Origin: G964291335 sp964291335 | GTDB lineage: Bacteria > Chloroflexota > Dehalococcoidia > Lucifugimonadales > UBA3495 | DNA length: 64,000 bases | Direction of reading: 5' to 3' | Assembly (NCBI GenBank): GCA_964291335.2 | Contig: OZ219748.1 | Coordinates: forward strand, 2,687,836-2,751,835 | Shown here: positions 25,859 through 33,478 of the stretch, in pieces | How the letters are laid out: each line of letters opens with the position of its first letter | Numbering within the stretch: the stretch's first letter is position 1 | Made by a program: the position numbers and the translations under genes | Notes under the pieces: generated by a model | Told to the model about the DNA's origin: nothing | Databases searched by the model: none | What the model saw: only the letters and a program-made list of their open reading frames with translations

Positions 25859-26170
25859 TTGAGAATAGACATAGTGATTACCAGCCCCATCGAAATGCGG
25901 CTTGAACGTTATGAGCAGAGGCTGCATGAAAAAAACGCATTATTGCGCCTCTTTACTCCGTCTGATGCCGGTATTGTATCTACGAAAGACATTCGCGCCG
26001 CGGTAGCCGGAGACCTGGGCATCGCTGTTTCCGAACTTACACGTGGGAGAGGATGGAAAACATTGTTCCTTGAATCGTTCCCACATGCGACTGCCATATC
26101 AATTCCGGGTTATTCCGGTAAAAACACGAAATTGGCAGCATGGCAAGGTATTGATTTCCGGTCTTTGTGA
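25859..26170 (+). CDS. Hypothetical protein, about 103 aa
   Basis: Frame from TTG 25859 (or GTG 25874); no strong RBS. Mixed content: SPIEMRLERYEQRLHEKNAL, then IRAAVAGDLGIAVSELTRGR, and HATAISIPGYSGKNTKLAAW. The tail looks like the active-site region of a small restriction-like enzyme, but no D/E-x-K pattern is clear. More AT than neighbours, so it may be imported or a fragment of a longer gene. Confidence 0.5.
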   Translation: MRIDIVITSPIEMRLERYEQRLHEKNALLRLFTPSDAGIVSTKDIRAAVAGDLGIAVSELTRGRGWKTLFLESFPHATAISIPGYSGKNTKLAAWQGIDFRSL

Positions 26171-26462
26171 TAAGGTCAGAGAACAAAGTGGAAAACCGAT
26201 TCCAATAACCGTCAGAACGAAACAAATCACCTGGCAGCAACCCCCACACCGGAAATGATCAACTCCTCCAATGCTGCAATGCTGCAATGATCCCCGGATC
26301 CACAGCGCCGATGGGGAAATACAATTTCAGGGAGCAGGGCATCACCGCTCCCACAGCGCCGGAATTATCGGCCACCCGGGAAACGGCAAAAATCCGGAAC
26401 TGCCGGGAATGAGAGAAATCCCCCCGGCCGCAAACTCAATACCGAACACAGGTGTGCGCCAA
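26171..26462. other. No gene seen
   Basis: Short frames without RBS. A small direct duplication (ATGCTGCA repeated) occurs near 26271. Confidence 0.4.
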
Positions 26463-26720
26463 ATGGGCAACAGAGCCGAGAAATGCCCCAAAAAAACTGC
26501 CTGCCTCAGGCTGCAGGGTCTCCGGGCCAACTGCAAAAGCTGCCGGGGCCGGGGGAAACGCCGCCCCGAACCGGTTCCGGCGCCCCTGACCCCCCTGAAC
26601 ATTGATACTCCAGCACCGACTCCCCACCCCCGCGCTCAGGCGTCAGTCCGGTGGGATAAACAAAAAGGACGTTTTGTCCGTTCCGGCGGGCCCGACCCCC
26701 GGATGGACCAAACCCGGTAA
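26463..26720 (+). CDS. Small Cys-rich protein, paralogue of 31195-31314
   Basis: 85 aa, beginning MGNRAEKCPKKTACLRLQGL then RANCKSCRGRGKRRPEP. The first ~35 residues align with the 39-aa ORF at 31195, with changes mostly at synonymous or conservative sites, which supports coding. Cys spacing suggests a zinc ribbon or basic metal-binding peptide. The C-terminal half is Pro-rich and may be fortuitous. Confidence 0.5.
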   Translation: MGNRAEKCPKKTACLRLQGLRANCKSCRGRGKRRPEPVPAPLTPLNIDTPAPTPHPRAQASVRWDKQKGRFVRSGGPDPRMDQTR

Positions 26721-27016
26721 CCCCGGGGGAAACAATCACGCCGGGCATCCCCGACTGTGGCAGATCTACCAGCGCACGGATACCCCATACGCGGAACCGG
26801 AGATAGCCGGGAGCTACCCGGCAAAAAACCGGAATCGGGCCGGGAACGACGCGCCAAATACTCTCCACAAACGCCCGGATACCCCTGAAAGTTTGACAAC
26901 CAACAGCTGACCTGATATGAACCAGGCAGAAACCCCGTAATGCCGAAGTGAACGACAGGACAACGGGAACCGGGAAAGAAAAACGCGCTGCCCCAACCCA
27001 CAGCGCCGAGGAAGCC
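26721..27016. other. No gene seen
   Basis: GC-rich spacer before the Uma2 gene. The frame extending Uma2 upstream to 26948 lacks an RBS. Confidence 0.4.
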
Positions 27017-27742
27017 ATGAACCTGCCTTACACCAGTACAACTCAAACCATCCCGCTACCCTACCCACCGGAGAAAGCGCCTGAAGATATGACCAGCGCC
27101 GAACATCTGGCCGAAACCGGCAGCATGCACGCCCTTAAATACCACCTCGGCAGCCCGGAATCAACCGTTGTCAAAGCGGAACGTTACCTGGTAATGGACC
27201 GCCGCGAGCCCGGCCCGGGCCACCGGGTCCCGGACCTGCTGGTTGCCTTCAATGCCGACCCGGAACTCTACGAACGGAACAACGGATATATCGTTTCCGA
27301 ACAGGGAAAACCGCCGGACTTCGTACTGGAGATCGCCTCACCCTCCACCAGAGCGGTGGACAACACCATCAAGCGGGAATTCTATGCCCGACTCAGGGTC
27401 AGAGAATACTGGCGCTTTGACAAAGAGGATTCTCCCAGACTGGTTAAACTGGCCGGCGACCGGCTGGCCGGGGATGCCTACCAGCCGATGCCGGTGCGCC
27501 AACTGGCGGAAGGAATATACCAGGGTTACAGTGAAGCCCTTGACCTGTTTCTCAGGTGGGAACAGGGCCGGCTGCTCTGGTACGACCCCAGGACTAACCA
27601 GCCGATCATCAGCCTGGCAACAGCGGAGCAGGGCCGGCTGCAGGAACGACAGCGCCGCATTGCAGAGCAACAGGCCAGGATACAGGCGGAACGCCGGGCA
27701 ATGGCACTGGAAGAGGAAATCCGGCGGCTCCGGGAGACCTGA
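27017..27742 (+). CDS. Uma2 family endonuclease-like protein (PD-(D/E)XK)
   Basis: 241 aa from ATG 27017, with GAGGAAGCC directly before it. The Uma2 core is clear: HRVPDLLVAFNADPE (catalytic Asp), then PPDFVLEIASPSTRAVD (Glu) and IKREFYARLRVREYWRFD. A coiled coil follows at the C terminus (AEQGRLQERQRRIAEQQAR). Uma2 proteins are abundant and multicopy in Cyanobacteria, Chloroflexota and Deinococcota; their physiological role is unsettled. Confidence 0.92.
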   Translation: MNLPYTSTTQTIPLPYPPEKAPEDMTSAEHLAETGSMHALKYHLGSPESTVVKAERYLVMDRREPGPGHRVPDLLVAFNADPELYERNNGYIVSEQGKPPDFVLEIASPSTRAVDNTIKREFYARLRVREYWRFDKEDSPRLVKLAGDRLAGDAYQPMPVRQLAEGIYQGYSEALDLFLRWEQGRLLWYDPRTNQPIISLATAEQGRLQERQRRIAEQQARIQAERRAMALEEEIRRLRET

Positions 27743-27855
27743 TTCCTGGTCCAGAGCGGCGGCATCCTGCCGGCCCCGTATAAGGGCGAGGTAAAAAAGG
27801 CCGTGGCGGGTATGTATGCCGGTACCAGGCGGTGGATATAACCCAGAACTCGGCA

Positions 27856-28048
27856 ATGCCTGCCGACCTGGCCGAGGCCGAGGTTATGGCAGGACGGCCG
27901 GCAGGGGCGCCCGCCACGCCTTGCCGGTACGTGCCGGGTATGCCACGGCCGGATGGCCCTGGCCCCGGTGGACTACGACAGCAGGATGTGCCGGCAATGC
28001 CGGCGGAAGATCAGCCGGGCAACGGCAGCCCCCCCAGACTGGGGATAG
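27856..28048 (+). pseudogene. Zinc-finger protein broken by a 10-bp duplication
   Basis: The frame from ATG 27856 (MPADLAEAEVMAGRPAGAPA, then TPCR) runs into a duplicated TGCCGG segment near 27921-27936. Removing ten bases there joins it to CRVCHGRMALAPVDYDSRMC then RQCRRKISRATAAP, ending at TAG 28046-28048. The joined protein would have C-x2-C ... C-x2-C, a classic small zinc ribbon. Without correction, the second half can start at ATG 27953. The region is locally G-rich, unlike the rest of the + strand. Confidence 0.45.
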
Positions 28049-28113
28049 ACCGGGGCAGGTGTCGGTAGGCATACCGGCGTCAGCCGTTCCCCCGCAGTCG
28101 CGGGGATACCCCG
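28024..28113 (+). CRISPR. CRISPR-like repeat pair, 61-bp period (degenerate)
   Basis: Two 29-base units at 28024-28052 and 28085-28113 ending GGGGATAGACCG and GGGGATACCCCG, separated by 32 bases. The 29+32 layout and the C-run/G-run hairpin resemble type I-E repeats. The units differ at many positions, and the first overlaps the end of the zinc-finger ORF. See also 28585 and 32076. Confidence 0.4.
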
Positions 28114-28149
28114 ACCGGATGATAAGGCCGGCGGGTCCGGAGTTTCCGA

Positions 28150-28365
28150 ATGGACAAAAGCGGATGGCAAATAGGGGATTTCCTGGCAGACACCCGAACC
28201 ACGCCCGAATTCCGGGTATGGGGGCCAAGCGGCCCCCGGCGGGTTCTTTTCTGGGAAGCTGGCGAGGTAGTCGGAGATTTTATCCTGATGGAGGGCCGCT
28301 TCTACCGGGTAACCGGAGACGTAGGCTACAGCTATGAGGACGAGGCCCCGGCGTGGCCCGCCTAG
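28150..28365 (+). CDS. Small hypothetical protein
   Basis: 71 aa. RRVLFWEAGEVVGDFILMEG, then RFYRVTGDVGYSYEDEAP, an all-beta look with an acidic end. The RBS is weak (GGAGTTTCCGA). Stands alone. No family is recognised. Confidence 0.55.
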   Translation: MDKSGWQIGDFLADTRTTPEFRVWGPSGPRRVLFWEAGEVVGDFILMEGRFYRVTGDVGYSYEDEAPAWPA

Positions 28366-28584
28366 CCGGAAACCGGCCCACGCCGGGCGGTTAACCCGCC
28401 TGACGGCTTACGGAGAGGCAAAAAGCGGCCTGTCTTTTGCCCTGGATGGACCAGTCCTGAAAGGCAAAAAGTTAACCCCCCTGGCCTTTGTAGCCGAGGG
28501 CTTTTGCGTCAGCCAAGCGGCAACGGCGGCGACTTCAGTGGTGCGGGAACCGGAGCCGGACCCGGCCCTGGAGCCAGACGACAG
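28366..28584. other. No gene seen
   Basis: A 102-codon frame here lacks an RBS and has low-complexity content. Repeated GGCAAAAAG boxes occur at about 28417 and 28463. Confidence 0.4.
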
Positions 28585-28734
28585 GGTTGCCCCGCAGGTA
28601 CGGGGATCTCCCCGGTTTTCCTGCTGCTCAAGTACGCTATAACCAATTACCCCATAACTACAGGGATATACTTGTGAAAATGCCCCATAGTAATGCTGGA
28701 ATCCAGGTTCCCCCGTCGATACAGGGCAATCCCC
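28585..28734 (+). CRISPR. CRISPR-like triplet, 60-61-bp period (degenerate)
   Basis: Three 29-base units start at 28585, 28645 and 28706. Shared pattern: TT-CCCC, then TAC-GGG-AT near position 15-23. Spacings are 60 and 61 bases. No cas genes in the window. Could be an eroded array or an unrelated regulatory repeat. Confidence 0.4.
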
Positions 28735-28837
28735 CCTTACCCGCCGGATAACACCCTCAATCTCTCGATGGTTTTTTCAATGGAGTTGCCCAGCCCAGAC
28801 TATCGCATTACTACCAGACAAACAGGAGTTTACCCCT

Positions 28838-29026
28838 ATGCCAACCATCAGAATCAGCGAAGCCAACTTCCACCGCTTACAGCAATGGGCCGAACCCCTG
28901 GCCGACAGCGTCGACGACGCCCTGAGCAAAGCCCTGACCGTGGCGGAGAGCTATCGACCTGATCCGAAAGAACCGGAGAACCCATCAACCGGGCTTAATG
29001 ATGAGCCCCGACTTCCTGAAAATTGA
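28838..29026 (+). CDS. Ribbon-helix-helix-like antitoxin or regulator
   Basis: 62 aa with ACAGGAGTTTACCCCT before the ATG. MPTIRISEANFHRLQQWAEP, then LADSVDDALSKALTVAE, fits a short strand plus two helices as in RHH (SeqA-N/CopG-like) proteins. No toxin gene follows. The CRISPR-like triplet lies just upstream and may be its control region. Confidence 0.6.
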   Translation: MPTIRISEANFHRLQQWAEPLADSVDDALSKALTVAESYRPDPKEPENPSTGLNDEPRLPEN

Positions 29027-29269
29027 GCTGGAGTATGGAACGCTACTACACCCCCCACCCCTGCCGGAAGCCCGACAACCGGGAAACCGAACCACATAAG
29101 CGACGTGCTTGACCTATACACCCAAAAACCTGTTGCGCAGATTCGCAGACCTGATACAATGCCGGACGAAAACACGCCAGCCTTTCCCCAAATGGGACCA
29201 GTCCTGACCCGGCGGCAACAACGCCCCGGCGGAAATACTGGCCGCCGGAGGCCACGATGGACCGACACG

Positions 29270-29674
29270 ATGCCTGATACGACCCTAACCCTGGACGGCC
29301 ACACGCTGACCGCCCGGGAAACCTGGCGGGAGACCGACAAAGGCGGCCGCTGGACCCGTAACCAATGGATGGACTGCCCCGCCGACGGCGCTATGCAGTA
29401 CCATGGCAGCGGCCGCTTTAGCTGCCAACATGGACACTGGATGGTGTCCAGCACCTCGGCCAGCGACTGGCCGACGATACGGGGATACGCCCCGCCGGGA
29501 CCGCCGCCGGAACCGCCGCCTGTGTTTCAGGGGCCGTACCAGGAACACGCCGACCTGTCAGGACATCAGGTGCTAGACGGAGACCTGACCTGCCCGGACG
29601 GGCCGGCCATATACATCGTGGGGTCCTGGAGCTGCGCCCATGGAAGCTGGCTCATAGAGTGGCCTCGACGATAA
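29270..29674 (+). CDS. Cys/His small protein, paralogue of the gene at 5238
   Basis: 134 aa from ATG 29270. CPADGAMQYHGSGRFSC and QHGHWMVSS match the 5238 protein; a second copy of the motif near the end (CPDGPAIYIVGSWSC, AHGSWLIEW) shows an internal duplication separated by a Pro-rich linker (PPGPPPEPPP). A GGAGG site at 29246 serves a six-codon leader ORF (29257-29277) that overlaps this start, so coupling through the leader is possible. An upstream in-frame start at 29159 is less likely. Confidence 0.65.
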   Translation: MPDTTLTLDGHTLTARETWRETDKGGRWTRNQWMDCPADGAMQYHGSGRFSCQHGHWMVSSTSASDWPTIRGYAPPGPPPEPPPVFQGPYQEHADLSGHQVLDGDLTCPDGPAIYIVGSWSCAHGSWLIEWPRR

Positions 29675-29708
29675 CCGCCCGCCCTTGCCATGTCGGGGGC
29701 CGGCCACG

Positions 29709-29807
29709 ATGGAGCATGACGATAGCGACGTGCTTCACCTACTACGTACGCAAGCGGAGCGTTTACTCCCCGGACGAGATACGCAAACTGACTCAAAATG
29801 GCAATAG
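29709..29807 (+). CDS. Very small acidic protein
   Basis: 32 aa: MEHDDSDVLHLLRTQAERLL then PGRDTQTDSKWQ. It has a CCACG leader like that at 29252. The DNA encoding SDVLHLL resembles 29099-29115 (SDVLDLY), so this is a partial duplication. Low information content makes it tentative. Confidence 0.4.
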   Translation: MEHDDSDVLHLLRTQAERLLPGRDTQTDSKWQ

Positions 29808-29888
29808 AAAAGTCCTTGCTATACTGTTTCGCCAGGCCCGCGACCTCCGACCTGGACCAACCGACGACCAGCTAAAAGAAGAGCAAGT

Positions 29889-30380
29889 ATGGCAGGCGCC
29901 AGCTCAATCAATCATGAAAGTGAAATCGACAGGATCCAAATGGTTGAAATCCAACATAGACCTGAAAACGCCATCGCATTACTATCAATCCACCCAAACT
30001 ACGTGGAATTGATCCGGAATGGCGTCAAGCGCGTGGAATTCAGACGACGTACCTTTGCCAGAACTATCAGCCACATCGTGATTTATTCCACCGCGCCAGT
30101 GCAACGGCTGACCGGTTTCTGTGAGATAGAACAAGTGGTAACCGGAGCTCCGACAACCTTATGGTCAAGCTACGGACACGTTGGCGGCATAACCCGCGAA
30201 GCTCTGCTTAAATACCTGACAGGACTGAACACCGCAGTCGCAATCATAATCAAGAACTTTATCCCGCTACCCAAATGGCCGGCTCTGCCAGAAATAAACA
30301 TCAAGCGCCCGCCCCAGAGCTTTCAGTATCTGGACAACAGCGCTTTCCGTTTTCTGACCGAAAAATATGCGCACTACTAG
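29889..30380 (+). CDS. ASCH-domain protein
   Basis: 163 aa, AAGAAGAGCAAGT before the ATG. From residue ~28: AIALLSIHPNYVELIRNGVK, then RVEFRRRTFARTISHIVIYS and TAPVQRLTGFCEIEQVV, the ASCH (PUA-like) arrangement with the E-F-R-R and Y-S-T-x-P blocks. GITREALLKYLTG continues the family. ASCH proteins bind RNA or nucleosides; some hydrolyse modified cytidine. More AT-rich than neighbours. Confidence 0.85.
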   Translation: MAGASSINHESEIDRIQMVEIQHRPENAIALLSIHPNYVELIRNGVKRVEFRRRTFARTISHIVIYSTAPVQRLTGFCEIEQVVTGAPTTLWSSYGHVGGITREALLKYLTGLNTAVAIIIKNFIPLPKWPALPEINIKRPPQSFQYLDNSAFRFLTEKYAHY

Positions 30381-30572
30381 AATTTGTATGCAAAGCCCTT
30401 GATTAGACTGACTTTTGGCGCAAATGCGCGGTATCCGCATAGGTGCAGGAATTTCCAGAAGATTGAGCGGCGCTTTCAGGCCCCGCAGCCAATTCTCCCT
30501 TGACTCGAAAGTATCCATCTATTACGTTAGGGCATATGCAGAAAATCAGGTATAACATCAGGAAGCGCGAAT

Positions 30573-31136
30573 ATGCAGAATGACAATGACCCGGAACAGG
30601 AACCCAAGCCTGAACGCGACCCGAGAGCCAGGTTCTATGACAACCCGTTCAGACCCACCAACTTGACGCCGGAGCAGAACGAGTACCTTGATCGGCGAGG
30701 TGTCGCGTTTCGACACTACTACGCGACTGGTGACCCGTCCAAGCTGAAGGAGTTTGGGTTTAACCTGCCCGATAAGCAAGCTGAGGTAGCAGCAAGGAAT
30801 GCAAAGGCCGGAAACGACGATACGAATCCACAGGTCCACACCCGGCCCATATCCTGTTTCGCCCGCGAAGCGGACTTGCTCCAGGACGCACTATCTCTCA
30901 CCCAGCGGCTCCTTTCCCACCGAATACCCACGCGTATCCGGATACCGGATGAAGAACCCTGCCAGATCCGGATTGAAGTCCCCTGTATTACCCACGACTG
31001 CCCTCATTGGACCACCGCCATCCCCGACAACCCAAACGAACCTGACACTACCCCATGCGCCATCCGGCGGTGTAACTACTGCCAGGAACACGACATAGGC
31101 CCCCCCGAAGTGCACCAGATCCACTTTCCGGAATAA
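30573..31136 (+). CDS. Hypothetical protein with C-terminal Cys/His cluster
   Basis: 187 aa, CAGGAAGCGCGAAT before the ATG. Acidic start (NDNDPEQEPKPERDPRARFY), then FRPTNLTPEQNEYLDRRG. The last 60 residues hold CITHDCPHWTT, CAIRRCNYCQEHD, probably a zinc-binding unit. No family is recognised. Confidence 0.65.
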   Translation: MQNDNDPEQEPKPERDPRARFYDNPFRPTNLTPEQNEYLDRRGVAFRHYYATGDPSKLKEFGFNLPDKQAEVAARNAKAGNDDTNPQVHTRPISCFAREADLLQDALSLTQRLLSHRIPTRIRIPDEEPCQIRIEVPCITHDCPHWTTAIPDNPNEPDTTPCAIRRCNYCQEHDIGPPEVHQIHFPE

Positions 31137-31194
31137 CCATCCCAATGCCGGACAATATCCGTCCTCAAGCGCGGGTAAAGATTGAAACGCCGGA

Positions 31195-31314
31195 ATGGGT
31201 AACGGAGCGGAGAAATGCCCCAAAAGGGCCGCCTGCATCCGATTGCAGGAGTTGCGGGGAACCCGCAAAAACTGCCGGGGTCAGAGGAAACGCCCCCCAG
31301 TCCGGCTCAATTAG
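31195..31314 (+). CDS. Small Cys-rich protein, paralogue of 26463
   Basis: 39 aa: MGNGAEKCPKRAACIRLQEL then RGTRKNCRGQRKRPPVRLN. It is related over its full length to the first 37 residues of the 26463 ORF. No strong RBS (CGCCGGA is 6 bases upstream). Confidence 0.5.
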   Translation: MGNGAEKCPKRAACIRLQELRGTRKNCRGQRKRPPVRLN

Positions 31315-31379
31315 ACTTAACCATTGCTACCCCCCCGCCTAAGCACACTATGCAATCTCACACGCGTCAAGGAACAGAG

Positions 31380-31607
31380 ATGACCGATTACGACACCTCC
31401 AACAAGGAGAAAACCCTCATCCGGGAAATCCGGACCAATCTGAAACAAACCCGGCTCTGCCTGGAAAAGCTCAGGGGATCGATGGACGATAAGACAATAC
31501 AAGTCCGCCTGGCTCTCATGATTGACCAGATGGACAACAATCTTCTGCATATGGATTTCTGCCGCGAGCGGCTGGCTGCTGAAGCCCTGAACCGGACCAT
31601 AGAGTAA
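31380..31607 (+). CDS. Small helical protein
   Basis: 75 aa from ATG 31380 with CAAGGAACAGAG before it; an in-frame extension upstream is non-coding. Predicted coiled coil (LIREIRTNLKQTRLCLEKL, then IDQMDNNLLHMDFCRERL). It is followed 19 bases later by the next gene. No family is recognised. Confidence 0.7.
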   Translation: MTDYDTSNKEKTLIREIRTNLKQTRLCLEKLRGSMDDKTIQVRLALMIDQMDNNLLHMDFCRERLAAEALNRTIE

Positions 31608-31626
31608 AACTGACCGGCCAGAGGCA

Positions 31627-32067
31627 ATGATGGAGATTTTGTTTGCGGAGAGCGCCCCAGGCTGGTGGAACGACCCGGCGGATGCCACCAACTGCGACTT
31701 TGCCGGGGTAATAAATACTCTGGAAATTATCTGCGGCTATATCGGACACTACGACCCGGCTGGTCGTTATGCCATAACCTGCCCCCTGACTGACCATCCC
31801 GACCAGGAAGCGATAGTTATACGGTTCCAGGCTAACTGCCAGGTTATTGCCGAATGTACCGGCGGCTGTCCGGACGCTCAGCAATTCGTCTGGGCCGCCC
31901 AGACTGCTGAATATGACGACCGTCCGTTCCACTGGCCGGGAGTGGTGAACAAACCCAGGAAGATAACAACCCCGGAAGGACCGGGAATGATCTTCCCGGG
32001 AGACCCGCCCGCTGACCTGCTATACACTCTGTCTGGAGGCAAGCCCTGGTGGGAAACTGGCGGATGA
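31627..32067 (+). CDS. Hypothetical protein
   Basis: 146 aa, CAGAGGCA before the ATG. MMEILFAESAPGWWNDPADA, several Cys (CDFAGV, ICGYIG, ECTGGCPDA) and a Trp-rich end (HWPGVV, PWWETGG). Possibly secreted or metal-binding. The next 230 bases hold the CRISPR-like triplet and the C15 tract. Confidence 0.65.
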   Translation: MMEILFAESAPGWWNDPADATNCDFAGVINTLEIICGYIGHYDPAGRYAITCPLTDHPDQEAIVIRFQANCQVIAECTGGCPDAQQFVWAAQTAEYDDRPFHWPGVVNKPRKITTPEGPGMIFPGDPPADLLYTLSGGKPWWETGG

Positions 32068-32075
32068 TATACCCG

Positions 32076-32236
32076 GGCTACCCTGCAGGTACGGGAATCT
32101 CCCCTATACTTAACCCATAGCCCAAAATCACCCCCCCCCCCCCCCGCAACCCACCCAGTTACTGGGATATACACTGATTGCAAATACTTGTATAGTACCC
32201 CCATACAGTTACCCCGTAGCCTATAGGGATTACCCC
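32076..32236 (+). CRISPR. CRISPR-like triplet (degenerate), with poly-C in a spacer
   Basis: Units start at 32076, 32146 and 32208 (spacings 70 and 62). The first is nearly identical to the 28585 unit (CTGCAGGTACGGGAATCTCC versus CCGCAGGTACGGGGATCTCC). The second shares ACTGGGATATAC with the unit at 28645 (ACAGGGATATAC). The C15 tract lies in the longer spacer, which may explain its extra length. Confidence 0.4.
32131..32145 (+). repeat. Poly-C tract, 15 bases
   Basis: Uninterrupted C run between two CRISPR-like units, about 155 bases before the next gene. Its length may vary between reads or cells. Confidence 0.95.
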
Positions 32237-32299
32237 CGGCAGTCCCATAGCCTGCACTTATGCTGAAATCTCCAATCCCCCACCCGCCAGCAAGGAATT

Positions 32300-32622
32300 A
32301 TGGAAAATGACCGGCTAAACAGCGAAGATCTGGAAGATGCAATTATCATGGCCTGGCAATCCCTTGCCCACGAACACCTCGAATTCTACCAAGCACCGGC
32401 AAAATCAAGGACGCCGAAATCGCCATGCAAGCCGTCCGGAAAATTGACCAAATACAAAACCACATCACCAGAATGATCTACGCCCAAGCCCTCCTGGAAA
32501 ACGATTCCCTCGGGATACCCGAAATCCCATTAACTCACGACCATTTCCCCTATGTCCAATACTACAGCACGCTCTATAACATCCTCAAACAAAATGAGAC
32601 CTGCCCCCCCCCCACTCCATAA
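32300..32622 (+). pseudogene. Frameshifted helical small protein
   Basis: ATG 32300 (AGCAAGGAATT upstream) encodes MENDRLNSEDLEDAIIMAWQ then SLAHEHLEFYQ. One base is missing at about 32390: inserting an A (CCAAG to CCAAAG) continues STGKIKDAEIAMQAVRKIDQ, IQNHITRMIYAQALLEND and ends at 32622. The joined protein is ~107 aa and evenly helical. As given, translation ends at 32476. A sequencing error is plausible. Confidence 0.6.
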
Positions 32623-32710
32623 CCCTGAACAGCCCATCATCCCATAAAAACTCCAGCAATCCGACCACTATAATTAACCCTGAATATTCCACCGGAGTCG
32701 TCCAGCCGCC

Positions 32711-33178
32711 ATGTCCGCCCGAACCGAACGAATCCTGCCCTTCTTCATCGCCGCCCTGGCCACCGGTATCGCCGCCCTCATCATCATCCCCACCAATACC
32801 AAATCCATTAACCTGTATCTCACCCCGACAACGCTGCTCATCGGCCTCATCCCCCCGGTGCTCGCCGCAATCCACCGCAATACCCTCGCTCAAATCCGGA
32901 ACTCAAACGTTATCAAACACGCCATCCGCACCGGCTATTACCACGACCTCATCGCTTATCTGTCCCACCCCGTTTATCCCGGCATCGCCGCCGCCTTCCT
33001 GTCAATACTCCCGTTGATACTTCAATACCCACCCGTCATCGCTCAACTCTGGCTGATCGCCATGACTTTTCTCATTACCCTCATCATCTCCCTGATCCTG
33101 CGCAACGAAATACTCATGTCCCGAATCCTGGATCACCTCTCTGAAAACCAAGACGAAGACCGGAGAACTACACTGTGA
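32711..33178 (+). CDS. Small integral membrane protein
   Basis: 155 aa with four likely spans: ILPFFIAALATGIAALIII, TTLLIGLIPPVLAAI, IAAAFLSILPLILQY and LWLIAMTFLITLIISLIL. N and C termini are probably cytoplasmic. GTGA overlap with the next gene indicates co-translation. It resembles no transporter family by eye. Confidence 0.7.
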   Translation: MSARTERILPFFIAALATGIAALIIIPTNTKSINLYLTPTTLLIGLIPPVLAAIHRNTLAQIRNSNVIKHAIRTGYYHDLIAYLSHPVYPGIAAAFLSILPLILQYPPVIAQLWLIAMTFLITLIISLILRNEILMSRILDHLSENQDEDRRTTL

Positions 33179-33414
33179 ACAACCAAAACGCCGAATACTA
33201 CGTCCATTACCACCTCTCCGACGGCTGTACCCCCAACCCCCGTCAGGTCTTCTGCGACCCCGATTGCGCCGCGGAATGGCTCATGGACCGGAACATCGAC
33301 CCCTTCGATATGCCCCTCACCACCTGCTATGACCATAAAATCTGCGACTGGAATTCCTGCAGTACCACCTGGCGGAACCACACTCCGCCAGACCCGCACA
33401 TCCCCGGTACCTGA
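33175..33414 (+). CDS. Small Cys-rich protein coupled to the membrane protein
   Basis: 79 aa from GTG 33175, overlapping the previous stop. YYVHYHLSDGCTPNPRQVFC then DPDCAAEWLMDRN, and CYDHKICDWNSC give five to six Cys and two His, likely one or two zinc sites. Convergent with the minus-strand EamA-like gene. Confidence 0.65.
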   Translation: MNNQNAEYYVHYHLSDGCTPNPRQVFCDPDCAAEWLMDRNIDPFDMPLTTCYDHKICDWNSCSTTWRNHTPPDPHIPGT

Positions 33415-33478
33415 CCCCCCCAAACCACAGCGCGCAACTACACCGGAACAACATCCCCATCCCCCCTCAGCCCAAAGC

